A stretch of 64,000 nt of DNA. Origin: Candidatus Nanopelagicaceae bacterium (GTDB lineage Bacteria; Actinomycetota; Actinomycetes; Nanopelagicales; Nanopelagicaceae). Below, in pieces: positions 8,773 to 18,120 of the stretch. The notes under the pieces were generated by a model. The model was not told the origin of the DNA, ran no database searches, and worked only from the letters and a program-made list of their open reading frames with translations. The stretch's first letter is position 1. Each line of letters begins with the position of its first letter. Made by a program: the position numbers and the translations under genes. The DNA lies in NCBI GenBank assembly GCA_018883345.1, contig VEQG01000003.1:1-64000 (forward strand), in the 5' to 3' direction.

Positions 8773-9857
8773 TTTAATAACTCCTTAATGAATGCGTGGA
8801 GAAAATTCTTTCGCTCATCGATTGCTTTGACACTTGCCCATTCATTTGCAGCGTGTGCTCCGCCACCAATAGCGCCTAAACCATCTAATACGCGGGCGCC
8901 GGCTGCTGCCGCGAAATTTCCATCACTTGCGCCGCCAACTTCAGCTGACCCTAACGGCGCCATTCCTATTGATTTAGCTACATTTTCTGCAATTTCATAA
9001 AGTTCTTTACAAGAAGCAGGTTCTAGTACCGGACGATTTAAGCCGCCAGTGATTTCTATTTTGGCACCAGGTGTAATCGCAGATAAAGATTGAATAGCAC
9101 GATCAACTCTTTCAAGATCACTTTGGCTAAATGAACGAGCATCAATCTCTAAAGTAGCTTCTGCGGGAACGGTATTTGCAGTAGTACCGCCCTTCAGCAT
9201 GGTTGGTACCACCGTAGTTCCAAATTCCGGATTTTCTAATTCTTTTAATTTTAGAATTTGCGCAGCAATTTCAACTGTGGCATTAATTCCTTTTTCGGGT
9301 TCGAGACCTGCATGTGAAGCTAAGCCAACTGCTTTCACAACATACATAGCAGTGCCCTTGCGCCCTGTTTTAACTTTGCCATCCAATGAAGCTTCAAGAA
9401 CCAAAACCGCCTGTGCAGTTTTAGAAACTTGCATAATTAAATCTTTAGAGGCATGGCTACCAATTTCTTCATCAGTAGTTGCAATTAATGCAACAGATCC
9501 TTGAATACCCTTCAGCGCATAAAGAGCTTGGACAAATCCAACTTTCATATCGAAAGTTCCTGGACCGCGCAGTACATCACCATCAATCTGCCAAATTGGA
9601 TTGAAGGAACCTATTGGCCAGACTGTATCCAGATGGCAGAGCAGAACTACTTTGGGATTCTTATCTCCCCACCAAAATAATGGACGGCCATTTACTTCAA
9701 GAATCTCAGCCGTAGCACCTAGTTCGCGAGTAGCAATTTCATTTGCTAGTTGGACTACTTTGTTACAGGCAGATAAATCATCAGATGGTGATTCACAGCG
9801 AACCAAACTTTCTAAGTCCTGCAACATAGGGGTAATTCTGCCAGTTTCGAGGGTCAT
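8769..9857 (-). CDS. M20 family metallopeptidase (carboxypeptidase G2-like)
   Basis: A 362-residue zinc amidohydrolase/peptidase. Metal and catalytic residues are in place: H75 and D77 in CHLDTVW, D103 in GTFDMK, and E130-E131 in TTDEEIG. A dimerisation lid domain lies between roughly residues 175 and 285. No signal peptide is visible, so it should act in the cytoplasm on an acyl-amino acid or small peptide; the substrate cannot be deduced. It overlaps both neighbours by four bases and sits between two DNA repair genes, an odd insertion that forces co-expression. Confidence 0.85.
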   Translation of the reverse strand: MTLETGRITPMLQDLESLVRCESPSDDLSACNKVVQLANEIATRELGATAEILEVNGRPLFWWGDKNPKVVLLCHLDTVWPIGSFNPIWQIDGDVLRGPGTFDMKVGFVQALYALKGIQGSVALIATTDEEIGSHASKDLIMQVSKTAQAVLVLEASLDGKVKTGRKGTAMYVVKAVGLASHAGLEPEKGINATVEIAAQILKLKELENPEFGTTVVPTMLKGGTTANTVPAEATLEIDARSFSQSDLERVDRAIQSLSAITPGAKIEITGGLNRPVLEPASCKELYEIAENVAKSIGMAPLGSAEVGGASDGNFAAAAGARVLDGLGAIGGGAHAANEWASVKAIDERKNFLHAFIKELLK

Positions 9858-12007
9858 AGCGGGGCGACCCCCGTAATGCGTATGATTTTGAAGGTTTGCA
9901 GCTCACCAGAACTGTGATCGCGAGCTAATAGCACACCATTGGCAATTTGTTGTGGGTCAACAATTCGATGCGAAACACCACCATTGTTATCTGCATATCC
10001 AATCGAAAGTGTTCGATTTAAATTCTTATTTAGAATTTCAAGAGTTTCATTAGCGGTAGTTCTTGGTATGGCTCCACTATTTCGCAGTTGGCTCTGTTTC
10101 GCAGTGGATTTTTCGCCAACTTTAATTGCGCGAATTGCACTTGCTATGGCTTCGGCAGTAGGAGGTTCAATCTCGCCAACAATTCGAGGTGGCTTTGGTC
10201 GGTTCTTGACTCGCTTATTATGTGGTGAGCTAAGCAGAATACCTTGGGCGCTTTCAGCAGCAGGAAGATATCCATTGCTTCTTAATACATTCAATACTTC
10301 TTCAATGTCAAAATCTGAAACTAAAACAGTTGGTGCAATTTGGCGCAGGGCAACATCAATTCTTTTGTCTGCCAAAATTTCTGATAGCACGGAAGGATCT
10401 TCACACCTTAAATAACAATGGATTGCGCCAACGCGCAACTGGCCATGTTTACGTGCCGTATCCGTAATCATGTAATCAAGCGGTTGCGGTAATGAACTCT
10501 TGGAAATTCTGGTTAAGAATTTAATAATTTCAGAACTTGATTTTCCGTGGTCAAGGCCTCTGCGAATTGAACTTTCGGTAAATCGATAAACTGTTGCTGC
10601 GCCACGGCTTTCGATGTCTGCAATCTGGCTCATCTCTACCGCCAACTCATGTTGCAATGGACCTGGCGCAATTGCAGTTTGATCGCTTTGAATCGTTATG
10701 AAGTCAATCGGTGTTGGTAACGCTGCGTTAACACCTAACTCTTCATCTCCTTCTAAAAGTTCTGCACCGAAAGTAGATAGCGCGCCTAAACCGGTGATCC
10801 CAAGCCACTCACACTCTTCTAAACTCCACTTGACCAAATCATCACGTAAATTTGCGCCACGGCGAAGCGGTGCCAGCCATTTCATGCGCTCAGTAAATGA
10901 ACCGATAGAAGGGGAGAGTTCGATATTGCTGCGAAGTTCCTCAAGTACACGAGAACGGATATTTGCAGCGCTAACGCGATCTAACTCTGGTCCAAGCGCA
11001 GAGAATTTCTGATCACTTCTACCTACTAAGCCAGATACCCTAGAAGTGATTAACCATAGTGAAACAATATTGCGCCACTTAGTTTCGAAATCTTGCGTTA
11101 ACCAAATATCAAATGAATTAGTTGGAGCAATTGTTTCATCTGCATCAATTGCAACTAAACCAGATAGATAACAGAGCTCTGCAACAAATGCGGCGCATCC
11201 TTCTGAAACTCCTAGATGTTGTGCCACTTCTTTTAGATCTCGGACTCCGACTCCGCCTGCTCGAAGTGCGGTCGGGGCAGTTTCGCCCCAGAAGTTAAGT
11301 AGCTCTTCGCACCACCTCAGTACATTTGAAATATTTGCAATTGCAGCGCGATCAATATCGCTCTGGTTATATTTCTTTCCATCTAACTCTGGCGCTTTAT
11401 CTGCTAAATCTTTATGAACTTTGCCGCCACGTAAATGAATCGCAACCTCAGCAGGCATGACCACATGTCGCTGATCTAGTGGTACTACAAAATGGTGTTC
11501 TAACAACCAAGCAATTCCCGGTCCGGGATTCTTGATGTCACCTACGCTGCCACGTGGTGGACCCCAGCAAAGTGCGCTCATAACTTTCTTGGCACTTTCT
11601 GGTGCATCATTTAATTTCTTTAAATCTAATTTAGTTAAAGAGCGCGGACCTAAACCTGCAGGTTCGGCGCCTATAGATTCTCTTACTTGAGTTGGAATTA
11701 CTCCTTCATAAATTAAAGCCAAATCTTCGAATTTCGCGTATGCAAATCGAGCTGAAGCAGAGGTGATTTTCTCAAGCTCTTTTACCTTTATGGGTTCTTC
11801 TAAAACAAGCAACGCTTCAAGAACTTGAAGTTCAAAAGCATTTAGTGAATCAATTACTCGAGCGATACTTGGACCGCTATTTGCGCGAACAGAAAGCGCT
11901 GCATAATCAGGCGGAGTTGGCGAGATTAAATCTGGCCTTAAAGCAAAAAGTCGCTCCAATGACGCATCATCTAGTGAGCGCAAATAGTCGGCAAAGGTGC
12001 GATACAT
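9854..12007 (-). CDS. Helicase-associated domain protein, Rv0862c-like
   Basis: A 717-residue actinobacterial protein recognised from its N-terminus (FADYLRSLDDASLERLFALRPDL) as the family found next to XPB in mycobacteria, annotated as containing an XPB/Ssl2-like helicase C-terminal domain. No Walker A or DEAD-type motif is present, so it is unlikely to be a helicase itself. The winged-helix-like stretches and basic tail (NKRVKNRPKPPR) suggest DNA or protein binding. A role as accessory factor of the XPB helicase is an inference from the conserved neighbourhood. The upstream HAD gene ends 12 bases before its start. Confidence 0.75.
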   Translation of the reverse strand: MYRTFADYLRSLDDASLERLFALRPDLISPTPPDYAALSVRANSGPSIARVIDSLNAFELQVLEALLVLEEPIKVKELEKITSASARFAYAKFEDLALIYEGVIPTQVRESIGAEPAGLGPRSLTKLDLKKLNDAPESAKKVMSALCWGPPRGSVGDIKNPGPGIAWLLEHHFVVPLDQRHVVMPAEVAIHLRGGKVHKDLADKAPELDGKKYNQSDIDRAAIANISNVLRWCEELLNFWGETAPTALRAGGVGVRDLKEVAQHLGVSEGCAAFVAELCYLSGLVAIDADETIAPTNSFDIWLTQDFETKWRNIVSLWLITSRVSGLVGRSDQKFSALGPELDRVSAANIRSRVLEELRSNIELSPSIGSFTERMKWLAPLRRGANLRDDLVKWSLEECEWLGITGLGALSTFGAELLEGDEELGVNAALPTPIDFITIQSDQTAIAPGPLQHELAVEMSQIADIESRGAATVYRFTESSIRRGLDHGKSSSEIIKFLTRISKSSLPQPLDYMITDTARKHGQLRVGAIHCYLRCEDPSVLSEILADKRIDVALRQIAPTVLVSDFDIEEVLNVLRSNGYLPAAESAQGILLSSPHNKRVKNRPKPPRIVGEIEPPTAEAIASAIRAIKVGEKSTAKQSQLRNSGAIPRTTANETLEILNKNLNRTLSIGYADNNGGVSHRIVDPQQIANGVLLARDHSSGELQTFKIIRITGVAPL

Positions 12008-12019
12008 AACCTGCCAATA

Positions 12020-12793
12020 TTAGTCGCTTCTCTTATCTCCTCGCGACCTGGGCGTGATCCAAGCGCCTAATGCAACAAATCTGCTTACGGTCGGGCCAAG
12101 CCAACGGTTCAACTTTCGGAATCTTCGAAAATCTACAATCTCCCAATTTTCAGCTAAAGCCTTGATGCGAAGGCGCGCATCTGGATTGATTGCATGAGGT
12201 GTGCCAACTGATTGCAGTAATGGAAAATCACTTGCGCTATCAGAATAGGCATGACAATTAAGTAAGGAAAAACCGCGTTCGGCGGCAAGTTCGCGAACTG
12301 CTCGCGCTTTTTCAACGCCATGAAGAATACTGCCATTTAGATGTCCAAGATATTTTCCATTTTCAATTGCAACTTTAGTTCCAATAGCTCCGGTGAAACC
12401 TAATCGATCTGCAATTAATTTGGCCATATCTTCTGGAGCGGCTGTAACTAACCAAACTTCAGTACCTTCTTGCAAATGTTTCTTAGCAATATCAATAGTT
12501 CCTTGTATCAAAGCAGGTGACACATATTCGTCATATACAGATTGTGCAATTGTGTAGATTTCATTGACATCATGTCCACCAATAAAATCGGTGGCTGCTT
12601 TTTGAAATCTTGCAATAACTTCTGGTTTCTCAGTTCCCGTTAAGCGAAATCTGACATTTGCCACTACGAATCTAGAGATATCTGCTTTAGTGAAGAATCC
12701 ACGTTGGTACATCGCGCGGCCGAGGAAGTACAAGGTGGAACCTTTGACCATGGTGTTATCCAAGTCAAAGAATGCAGCGCTTCTGGCGGCCAT
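12020..12793 (-). CDS. HAD-IB family phosphatase (SerB-like)
   Basis: A 257-residue haloacid dehalogenase-type hydrolase. The nucleophile and general acid are D10 and D12 in FFDLDNTM, with a helical cap (residues 20-90) and motif II VTAAPE. Motif IV is the degenerate SDSASDFPLL in place of GDxxxD. Family members hydrolyse phosphoserine or related phosphomonoesters; a serine role is possible but unproven. It is the first gene of the operon running to the XPB helicase. TATGGT-N6-ATG makes the mRNA leaderless. Confidence 0.8.
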   Translation of the reverse strand: MAARSAAFFDLDNTMVKGSTLYFLGRAMYQRGFFTKADISRFVVANVRFRLTGTEKPEVIARFQKAATDFIGGHDVNEIYTIAQSVYDEYVSPALIQGTIDIAKKHLQEGTEVWLVTAAPEDMAKLIADRLGFTGAIGTKVAIENGKYLGHLNGSILHGVEKARAVRELAAERGFSLLNCHAYSDSASDFPLLQSVGTPHAINPDARLRIKALAENWEIVDFRRFRKLNRWLGPTVSRFVALGAWITPRSRGDKRSD

Positions 12794-12799
12794 GCCTTA

Positions 12800-12805
12800 A
12801 CCATA
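12800..12805 (-). promoter_or_regulatory. -10 element of the HAD > XPB operon (leaderless)
   Basis: TATGGT on the minus strand ends six bases before the ATG at 12793. Confidence 0.55.
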
Positions 12806-12812
12806 AACGCTT

Positions 12813-12818
12813 TATGAT
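12813..12818 (+). promoter_or_regulatory. -10 element of the cytochrome c maturation operon (leaderless)
   Basis: TATGAT ends six bases before the ATG at 12825. The divergent -10 lies seven bases away. Confidence 0.6.
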
Positions 12819-12824
12819 TTCCCA

Positions 12825-13436
12825 ATGGCAACCGTGCACGTAGTTCGACATGGCGAGGTCGAGAATCCCAACAAGATTCTTTATGGCCGCCAAAGCGGCT
12901 GGTTTCTCTCTAAGCGCGGCGAAGAGATGGCTAAGGTTTTGGGTGATTGGGCCAAGCCTTTAAATATCGCCGCCGTTCATGCATCACCACTCGAACGCGC
13001 GCAGCAGACTGCAAAGCCAATGGCTGATGCACATAATCTTGAAATTAAAACCGATGAAAGATTAATCGAAGCCGCAAATGTTTTTGAAGGAAAACCATTT
13101 GGAGTCGGTGATGGCGTACTTCGCCAGCCATCCGCATGGCCAAAATTATGGAATCCATGGAAGCCATCATGGGGTGAGCCATATGTTGATCAAGTAAATC
13201 GAATGCTAGCTGCAGTCTTTGATGCCAGGGTTGCTGCAGATGGCAGAGATGCAATCGTAGTTTCCCATCAATTACCTATTTGGATTTTGCGAAGTGCAAT
13301 TGAAGGTCGACGTTTTTTGCATGATCCACGTAAACGCATATGCACATTAGCTTCAGTAACTTCAATTCACTTTGATGACGATGGAATGATTGCAGACTTA
13401 ACTTATACAGAACCTGCAAAGCATTTATTACCTTGA
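12825..13436 (+). CDS. Histidine phosphatase family protein
   Basis: A 203-residue phosphoglycerate-mutase-like phosphatase. The phosphohistidine motif is RHGE (residues 8-11) and the second catalytic histidine is in VVSHQLP. The substrate cannot be told from sequence. It heads the cytochrome c maturation operon, overlapping the TTG start of the TlpA-like gene by four bases. A similar phosphatase-TlpA-CcdA-ResB-CcsB arrangement is known in other actinobacteria. Confidence 0.85.
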   Translation: MATVHVVRHGEVENPNKILYGRQSGWFLSKRGEEMAKVLGDWAKPLNIAAVHASPLERAQQTAKPMADAHNLEIKTDERLIEAANVFEGKPFGVGDGVLRQPSAWPKLWNPWKPSWGEPYVDQVNRMLAAVFDARVAADGRDAIVVSHQLPIWILRSAIEGRRFLHDPRKRICTLASVTSIHFDDDGMIADLTYTEPAKHLLP

Positions 13437-13966
13437 AAAAATTTATTGCAATCCTATTTGCCACCATTGCTTTGACTGCATGTGGCAATAGCAGCCAGGT
13501 TGCAACTAAGAGTTACATTGCCGGTAATGGCGCAGTAACTTTCATAGAACCTGAAGACCGAAAAATGGGACCTACTTTTTCTGGCAAAACCCTTGATGGC
13601 GATTATTTTGAATTACCAAATGGGGGAATCGTGGTTCTTAATGTATGGGCATCTTGGTGTTCACCATGTAGAGCTGAAGCACCAACACTTGCCGCACTCG
13701 CTAATAAATATAAAGGTGTAGTTTTCTTGGGTGTTTTAACTAGAGATTCAGAAGTTGCAGCGCGAGCATTCCAGAAACGATTTAATTTGCCTTATCCAAC
13801 ATTGGTTGATGATTCAGTTTTACTGGGATTTAGAGATACTTTAAGTGCGAATGCAATTCCAACCACTATTTTGATGGATCCAAAGGGTCGAGTTGCAGCG
13901 CGAATTTCAGGCGAAATTACAGTTGCCTCACTGAGTGACTTAATTGAGAAGTTGCATGCTGAATGA
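13433..13966 (+). CDS. TlpA/ResA-type thiol-disulfide lipoprotein
   Basis: This extracytoplasmic thioredoxin-like reductase should keep apocytochrome c heme-binding cysteines reduced. A lipoprotein signal peptide ends in the lipobox LTAC (C17), predicting attachment to the outer face of the membrane. The thioredoxin domain carries WCSPC (C76, C79), and the cis-proline lies in NAIPTT. It uses a TTG start and is overlapped by ccdA, which would supply its reductant. The length of 177 residues is typical. Confidence 0.9.
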   Translation: MKKFIAILFATIALTACGNSSQVATKSYIAGNGAVTFIEPEDRKMGPTFSGKTLDGDYFELPNGGIVVLNVWASWCSPCRAEAPTLAALANKYKGVVFLGVLTRDSEVAARAFQKRFNLPYPTLVDDSVLLGFRDTLSANAIPTTILMDPKGRVAARISGEITVASLSDLIEKLHAE

Positions 13967-14688
13967 GTACAAATTTAGCTAACTTCCTACTCTCTGGAAA
14001 TTTAATTCTGGCACTTCCAATTGCGCTTCTGGCCGGACTAATCTCCTTTGCATCACCATGCGTAATTCCTTTGGTGCCTGGCTATTTAACTTATGCTGCT
14101 GGATTCTCTAAGAATCGTGGCAAACTCCTAATTGGTTCACTGCTTTTTGTACTTGGTTTTACTGCGCTATTTGTGGCTTACGGTGCGCTATTTGGAACTC
14201 TCGGAAACACCATTTCTGCAAACCAGAGAATTATTTCAACGGTCCTTGGGTTGTTCACCATAATTATGGGGTTAATTTTTATGGGACGCATTAATTTGAT
14301 GCGCTCCTTTAAATTTAATAAATCTGCAAATAGCGGCTTACTTGGTGCGCCGATCTTGGGATTTCTATTTGGATTGGGTTGGACACCTTGTATTGGCCCC
14401 GCGCTTGCTGCAGTTCAGACTCTTGCAATTGATAGTGCAAGTGCAACGCGTGGTGCGGTGCTATCTGCTGCATATTGCATTGGACTTGGCACACCTTTTA
14501 TTTTAAGTGGTCTTTATCTGGATAAATCAGAGAGCATGAGAAAATTCTTAGCGGTAAATGGTGATCGAATTTCTAAAATTGGCGGAATATTCTTGATTGT
14601 CATCGGATTGTTGCAAATTACAGGCACTTGGAATCATTTAATGAATTCATTGCGTGGTTTAATTTCTGGATTTGAGCCAATTTTATGA
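13963..14688 (+). CDS. ccdA: Cytochrome c biogenesis protein CcdA
   Basis: A membrane protein with six predicted hydrophobic segments over 241 residues that passes electrons from cytoplasmic thioredoxin to extracytoplasmic thiol reductants such as the preceding TlpA-like protein. The two redox-active cysteines are in FASPCVIPLVPG and GWTPCIGPAL, the family signature. It overlaps the genes on both sides by four bases. Identification is firm. Confidence 0.93.
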   Translation: MSTNLANFLLSGNLILALPIALLAGLISFASPCVIPLVPGYLTYAAGFSKNRGKLLIGSLLFVLGFTALFVAYGALFGTLGNTISANQRIISTVLGLFTIIMGLIFMGRINLMRSFKFNKSANSGLLGAPILGFLFGLGWTPCIGPALAAVQTLAIDSASATRGAVLSAAYCIGLGTPFILSGLYLDKSESMRKFLAVNGDRISKIGGIFLIVIGLLQITGTWNHLMNSLRGLISGFEPIL

Positions 14689-16127
14689 GCGACATTCAAC
14701 TCGGGTTTGTAGGTAGCGCAAGATACTTATGGCGCCAATTGACCAGTATGCGTACCGCATTGATTCTTCTGCTCTTGACTGCACTAGCCGCAATCCCAGG
14801 TTCTCTTCTTCCGCAGAGAACTAATGGACCGATACCGGTTAGGGATTTCTTCAACGCTAATCCCGAATTAGCCAAATTCCTCGACAAATTATGGCTTTTT
14901 GATGTTTATGGATCACCTTGGTTCAGCGCTATTTATATCTTGCTATTTATATCTCTAATTGGCTGTGTAATACCTAGAGTAATTGAACATAGTAAATCTC
15001 TATTTATTAAGCCACCGGCTGCGCCAAGCAGGTTAGAGAAAATGGAATTTTTTCAAACTTTCCCAGGAGATTTGGAAAAAGCGGAAACATATTTAAAATC
15101 GAAGCGTTTTCGGATCAGACGAGAAGCAGATTGGATAAGTGCCGAGAAAGGTTACTTGAGAGAGTTCGGCAATGTGCTTTTCCATTTATCTCTAATTTTA
15201 ATATTGATTGGCGTAAGTATTGGATCTTTATTTGGAATGCGTGGTGATTCAATTGTCAATATCGGGGAGCGATTCACAAATATTCCAACAAATTACGATT
15301 CGCTAACTTATGGCAAACTTTTTACGGATAAGAGTTTGCCACCGTTTTCAATCAAAGCCGAGAATTTTGTTGCTAAATACAATCCAATTACCAATATGCC
15401 TGAAGATTACACGCTTTATGTTTCAGTCGCAGACAATCCTGAATCAAAACCAGTAAGAAAAATTGTAAAAGTCAACTCACCATTAGATTTTGGTTCTACC
15501 TCTGTGTATTTACAAGCTAATGGATACTCGCCGTTGGTAACTGTAAGAAATGCTGCAAACGAAATTGTTTTTCAGGGTCCGGTTCCGTTACTACCGCAGG
15601 ATGCCAATTTAACTTCCACTGGTGCGATAAAGGTTCCGGATACCTCACCCCAAATCGGTTTTGTAGCTACATTCTTCCCAACTGTTGAACAGAGTGAAGG
15701 TGTGCCAGCAAGTAGTTCGTATCCAGAAGCGTTAGACCCAATGTTGTATTTAGGAATCTATGTTGGAGATCTGCAAATAGATAACGGAATTCCTCAATCT
15801 GTTTATCGATTGAATACTGACAAGATGAAACAAGTGGGCTTAAAGTCGCTAAAGATTGGCGAGAGCTACGAATTCGAAGTTGGCTCCATCACTTTTGAAG
15901 GATATGTGCCTTGGGTCAACCTAAATATTGTGAGAGACCCCGGAAAGCAGCTGGCTCTAATTGGTGGAATTTTGGCGATTCTAGGATTATTAGCTTCGCT
16001 ATTTACCCGTCATCGTCGTATTTGGATTCGGCGAAAAGGTGAAACGTTAGAAATAGCAGGTTTAGCAAAGAATGCAGCGCCAGGATTAGAAGCAGAGATT
16101 GAAAGAATAGTTAAGGAGCTAAAGTGA
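14685..16127 (+). CDS. resB: Cytochrome c biogenesis protein ResB (Ccs1)
   Basis: One half of the System II heme delivery and cytochrome c synthetase complex. The 480-residue protein has hydrophobic segments near residues 20-40, 70-95 and 165-185, a large extracytoplasmic domain (about 190-420), and a last segment near 425-445. The length is usual for actinobacterial ResB. Overlaps of four bases with ccdA and ccsB indicate one transcript and translational coupling. Confidence 0.92.
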   Translation: MSDIQLGFVGSARYLWRQLTSMRTALILLLLTALAAIPGSLLPQRTNGPIPVRDFFNANPELAKFLDKLWLFDVYGSPWFSAIYILLFISLIGCVIPRVIEHSKSLFIKPPAAPSRLEKMEFFQTFPGDLEKAETYLKSKRFRIRREADWISAEKGYLREFGNVLFHLSLILILIGVSIGSLFGMRGDSIVNIGERFTNIPTNYDSLTYGKLFTDKSLPPFSIKAENFVAKYNPITNMPEDYTLYVSVADNPESKPVRKIVKVNSPLDFGSTSVYLQANGYSPLVTVRNAANEIVFQGPVPLLPQDANLTSTGAIKVPDTSPQIGFVATFFPTVEQSEGVPASSSYPEALDPMLYLGIYVGDLQIDNGIPQSVYRLNTDKMKQVGLKSLKIGESYEFEVGSITFEGYVPWVNLNIVRDPGKQLALIGGILAILGLLASLFTRHRRIWIRRKGETLEIAGLAKNAAPGLEAEIERIVKELK

Positions 16128-17041
16128 ACGCAAAGGATTGGGCTTACCTTTCTAATGATTTAGTTTATTCAAGCATGGCTGTTTTTACTTTAGCGTTCCT
16201 GGCACATGCTTTCGAAACTGCATGGTCTCTTCGCAATCCAGATGCTGCAGATAGTTCAACTGGAAATTTGTTAAACAAGACTTTGGATTACACAAAGACC
16301 GAGAAAGCCGCCCGTATTGCGACAGCTTTGATGATTCTAGGTACGGTAATTCTTTTCGGCGGTGTAGTGGCTCGAGGACTTTCTGCAAGCAGAGTTCCTT
16401 GGAGCAACATGTATGAATTCTCAATTACCGGCGCACTAGCTTTTTCTCTTGCTTATTTATTAACTTTGCGTAAGTACGACCTTCGTTGGCTTGGTCTTCC
16501 AGTATCAATTTTCGTACTGTTGGTTCTAGGAACAGCAGTAACGATTTTGTATCGGCCAAGTGCACCACTAGTGCCTGCCTTAAAATCAACTTGGTTGGTA
16601 ATCCACGTATCAGCAGCGATTATTTCTGGCGGAGTTTTCTTCTTAGCTAATGTGATTTCCGGAATGTATTTGTGGCTAGATTCAATTGAAAAGCGTGGCG
16701 GACGTAATCCTTGGGCAAAGCGATTGCCAGATTTAGAAACCTTAGATCAACTTGCCTATCGTTTAGTCGCATTTGTATTCCCACTTTGGACATTTTCAGT
16801 TATCGCAGGCGCGATATGGGCCGAACATGCATGGGGTCGGTACTGGGGTTGGGATCCAAAGGAAACTTGGGCCTTCATTACTTGGGTTGCTTATGCCGCA
16901 TATTTACATGCACGAGTGACTGTAGGTTGGCGCGGCCGCAAAGCAGCATGGTTATGTCTAATCGCAGGCTCAACATTTATCTTTAACTATGTTTACGTAA
17001 ATATCTGGGGAACAGGCAAGCACACTTACTCGGGTCTATAA
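16124..17041 (+). CDS. ccsB: Cytochrome c biogenesis protein CcsB (CcsA family)
   Basis: The heme-handling partner of ResB. The 305-residue protein has about eight membrane segments and the tryptophan-rich WWD-type motif WGRYWGWDPKETW, with nearby histidines (AEHAW, LHARV) as likely heme ligands. It is the last gene of the maturation operon and overlaps the stop region of a convergent small membrane-protein gene by six bases. Confidence 0.93.
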   Translation: MNAKDWAYLSNDLVYSSMAVFTLAFLAHAFETAWSLRNPDAADSSTGNLLNKTLDYTKTEKAARIATALMILGTVILFGGVVARGLSASRVPWSNMYEFSITGALAFSLAYLLTLRKYDLRWLGLPVSIFVLLVLGTAVTILYRPSAPLVPALKSTWLVIHVSAAIISGGVFFLANVISGMYLWLDSIEKRGGRNPWAKRLPDLETLDQLAYRLVAFVFPLWTFSVIAGAIWAEHAWGRYWGWDPKETWAFITWVAYAAYLHARVTVGWRGRKAAWLCLIAGSTFIFNYVYVNIWGTGKHTYSGL

Positions 17042-17284
17042 GCCTTTCAAGAAATCAGGGTCATCATCTGGACCCTTTGGACCTCTACCTTTTGGTGGTT
17101 TACGGTATCTAGTTTTTCCGGCAATCAACCAGGCAATAGGGCCAATTACAGAGACAAATATCGCGATTAAAAACCAACCCCATTTTGGAAGCAATTTGAT
17201 TCTTGATTCATCGGTTCGGGCAATATCGGCAATTGCATAGATTGTTAATGCAATCGGCAACACGTACATCAAAATTCGACCCAT
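17036..17284 (-). CDS. Small PLDc_N-type membrane protein
   Basis: An 82-residue protein with two hydrophobic segments (YVLPIALTIYAIADI and WGWFLIAIFVSVIGPIAW) and a Lys/Gly/Pro/Asp-rich cytoplasmic tail. It resembles the N-terminal domain of cardiolipin synthases (PLDc_N), which occurs as a stand-alone protein in many actinobacteria. Its function is unknown. It lies at the end of the menE-menA operon, overlapping menA by one base. Confidence 0.75.
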   Translation of the reverse strand: MGRILMYVLPIALTIYAIADIARTDESRIKLLPKWGWFLIAIFVSVIGPIAWLIAGKTRYRKPPKGRGPKGPDDDPDFLKGL

Positions 17285-18120
17285 TAATTCATCACCAACG
17301 TTCCAACTGATAGGAGGGCAGCAAGAATGAGCTGGAACTTACCCGTAGCTCCGAGCACTTCAATCAACTCCTTGCCTTTTTTAAACTGTATCTGGTTTAA
17401 CAACCGCATGGCTGGAAATATTGCCAAGGCTGCAAAGATCGTGACCGTAAAACCAGTGAAAATCGCAACAAAGATTAGGAACATATAAAAACGTCGAGCT
17501 CGAGTATCGCCCAGTCGGACCGCCAAAGTTCGCTTGCCAGCTCGGGTATCGCCCTCTATATCTCTGATGTTGTTTACAGCCAGAAGCGCGCAAGAGACGG
17601 CACCGTTTGAAATCGCGGCCATGATTGCGGCAATCGAAATAGTTCCGGTCTGACTGTAGAAAGTACCTAGAGTTGCGACTAGGCCAAAGAAAATAAAAAC
17701 ATAAATTTCGCCAAGCCCTCGATAGCCATACGGATTCTTACCACCGGTATAGCGCCAGGCAGAGATGATGGCAGCCGCGCCAATCGCGATAAACCAATAT
17801 GAAGTTCGGGTAGCTAAGAAATAACCAGTTAATGCACCTATTGCAAAGAAAGATAAGGCCGCCTTTTTTACCTCATCAGCGCTCGCTAAACCACCAGCTA
17901 CCAATCGAGTTGGGCCAATTCGATCCACGTCAGTACCTTTGATTCCATCTGAATAATCGTTGGCAAAATTGACCGCAATCTGCAGAGATAAACCCACTAT
18001 TAGGCAGAGTAAGGCGTTGAGTAAATTAAATTCAGGAAGCGCAATTGCCACCGCAACTAATACTGGAGCGATTGCAGCAGGAAGGGTGCGAAGCCTTGCA
18101 CCAAGAAGCCATTTGTTCAT
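17284..18120 (-). CDS. menA: 1,4-dihydroxy-2-naphthoate polyprenyltransferase MenA
   Basis: An integral membrane UbiA-family prenyltransferase that attaches the polyprenyl tail to dihydroxynaphthoate, giving demethylmenaquinone. The 278-residue protein has about eight hydrophobic segments. The first Mg-diphosphate motif is NFANDYSDGIKGTD and the second lies in NNIRDIEGD. It overlaps menE by four bases. Confidence 0.93.
   Translation of the reverse strand: MNKWLLGARLRTLPAAIAPVLVAVAIALPEFNLLNALLCLIVGLSLQIAVNFANDYSDGIKGTDVDRIGPTRLVAGGLASADEVKKAALSFFAIGALTGYFLATRTSYWFIAIGAAAIISAWRYTGGKNPYGYRGLGEIYVFIFFGLVATLGTFYSQTGTISIAAIMAAISNGAVSCALLAVNNIRDIEGDTRAGKRTLAVRLGDTRARRFYMFLIFVAIFTGFTVTIFAALAIFPAMRLLNQIQFKKGKELIEVLGATGKFQLILAALLSVGTLVMN

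Noticed and set aside
9939-10415. 158-residue plus-strand ORF opposite the Rv0862c-like gene
   Set aside because: Lies wholly antisense to a long conserved gene, with no upstream signal and biased residue content typical of a shadow frame.
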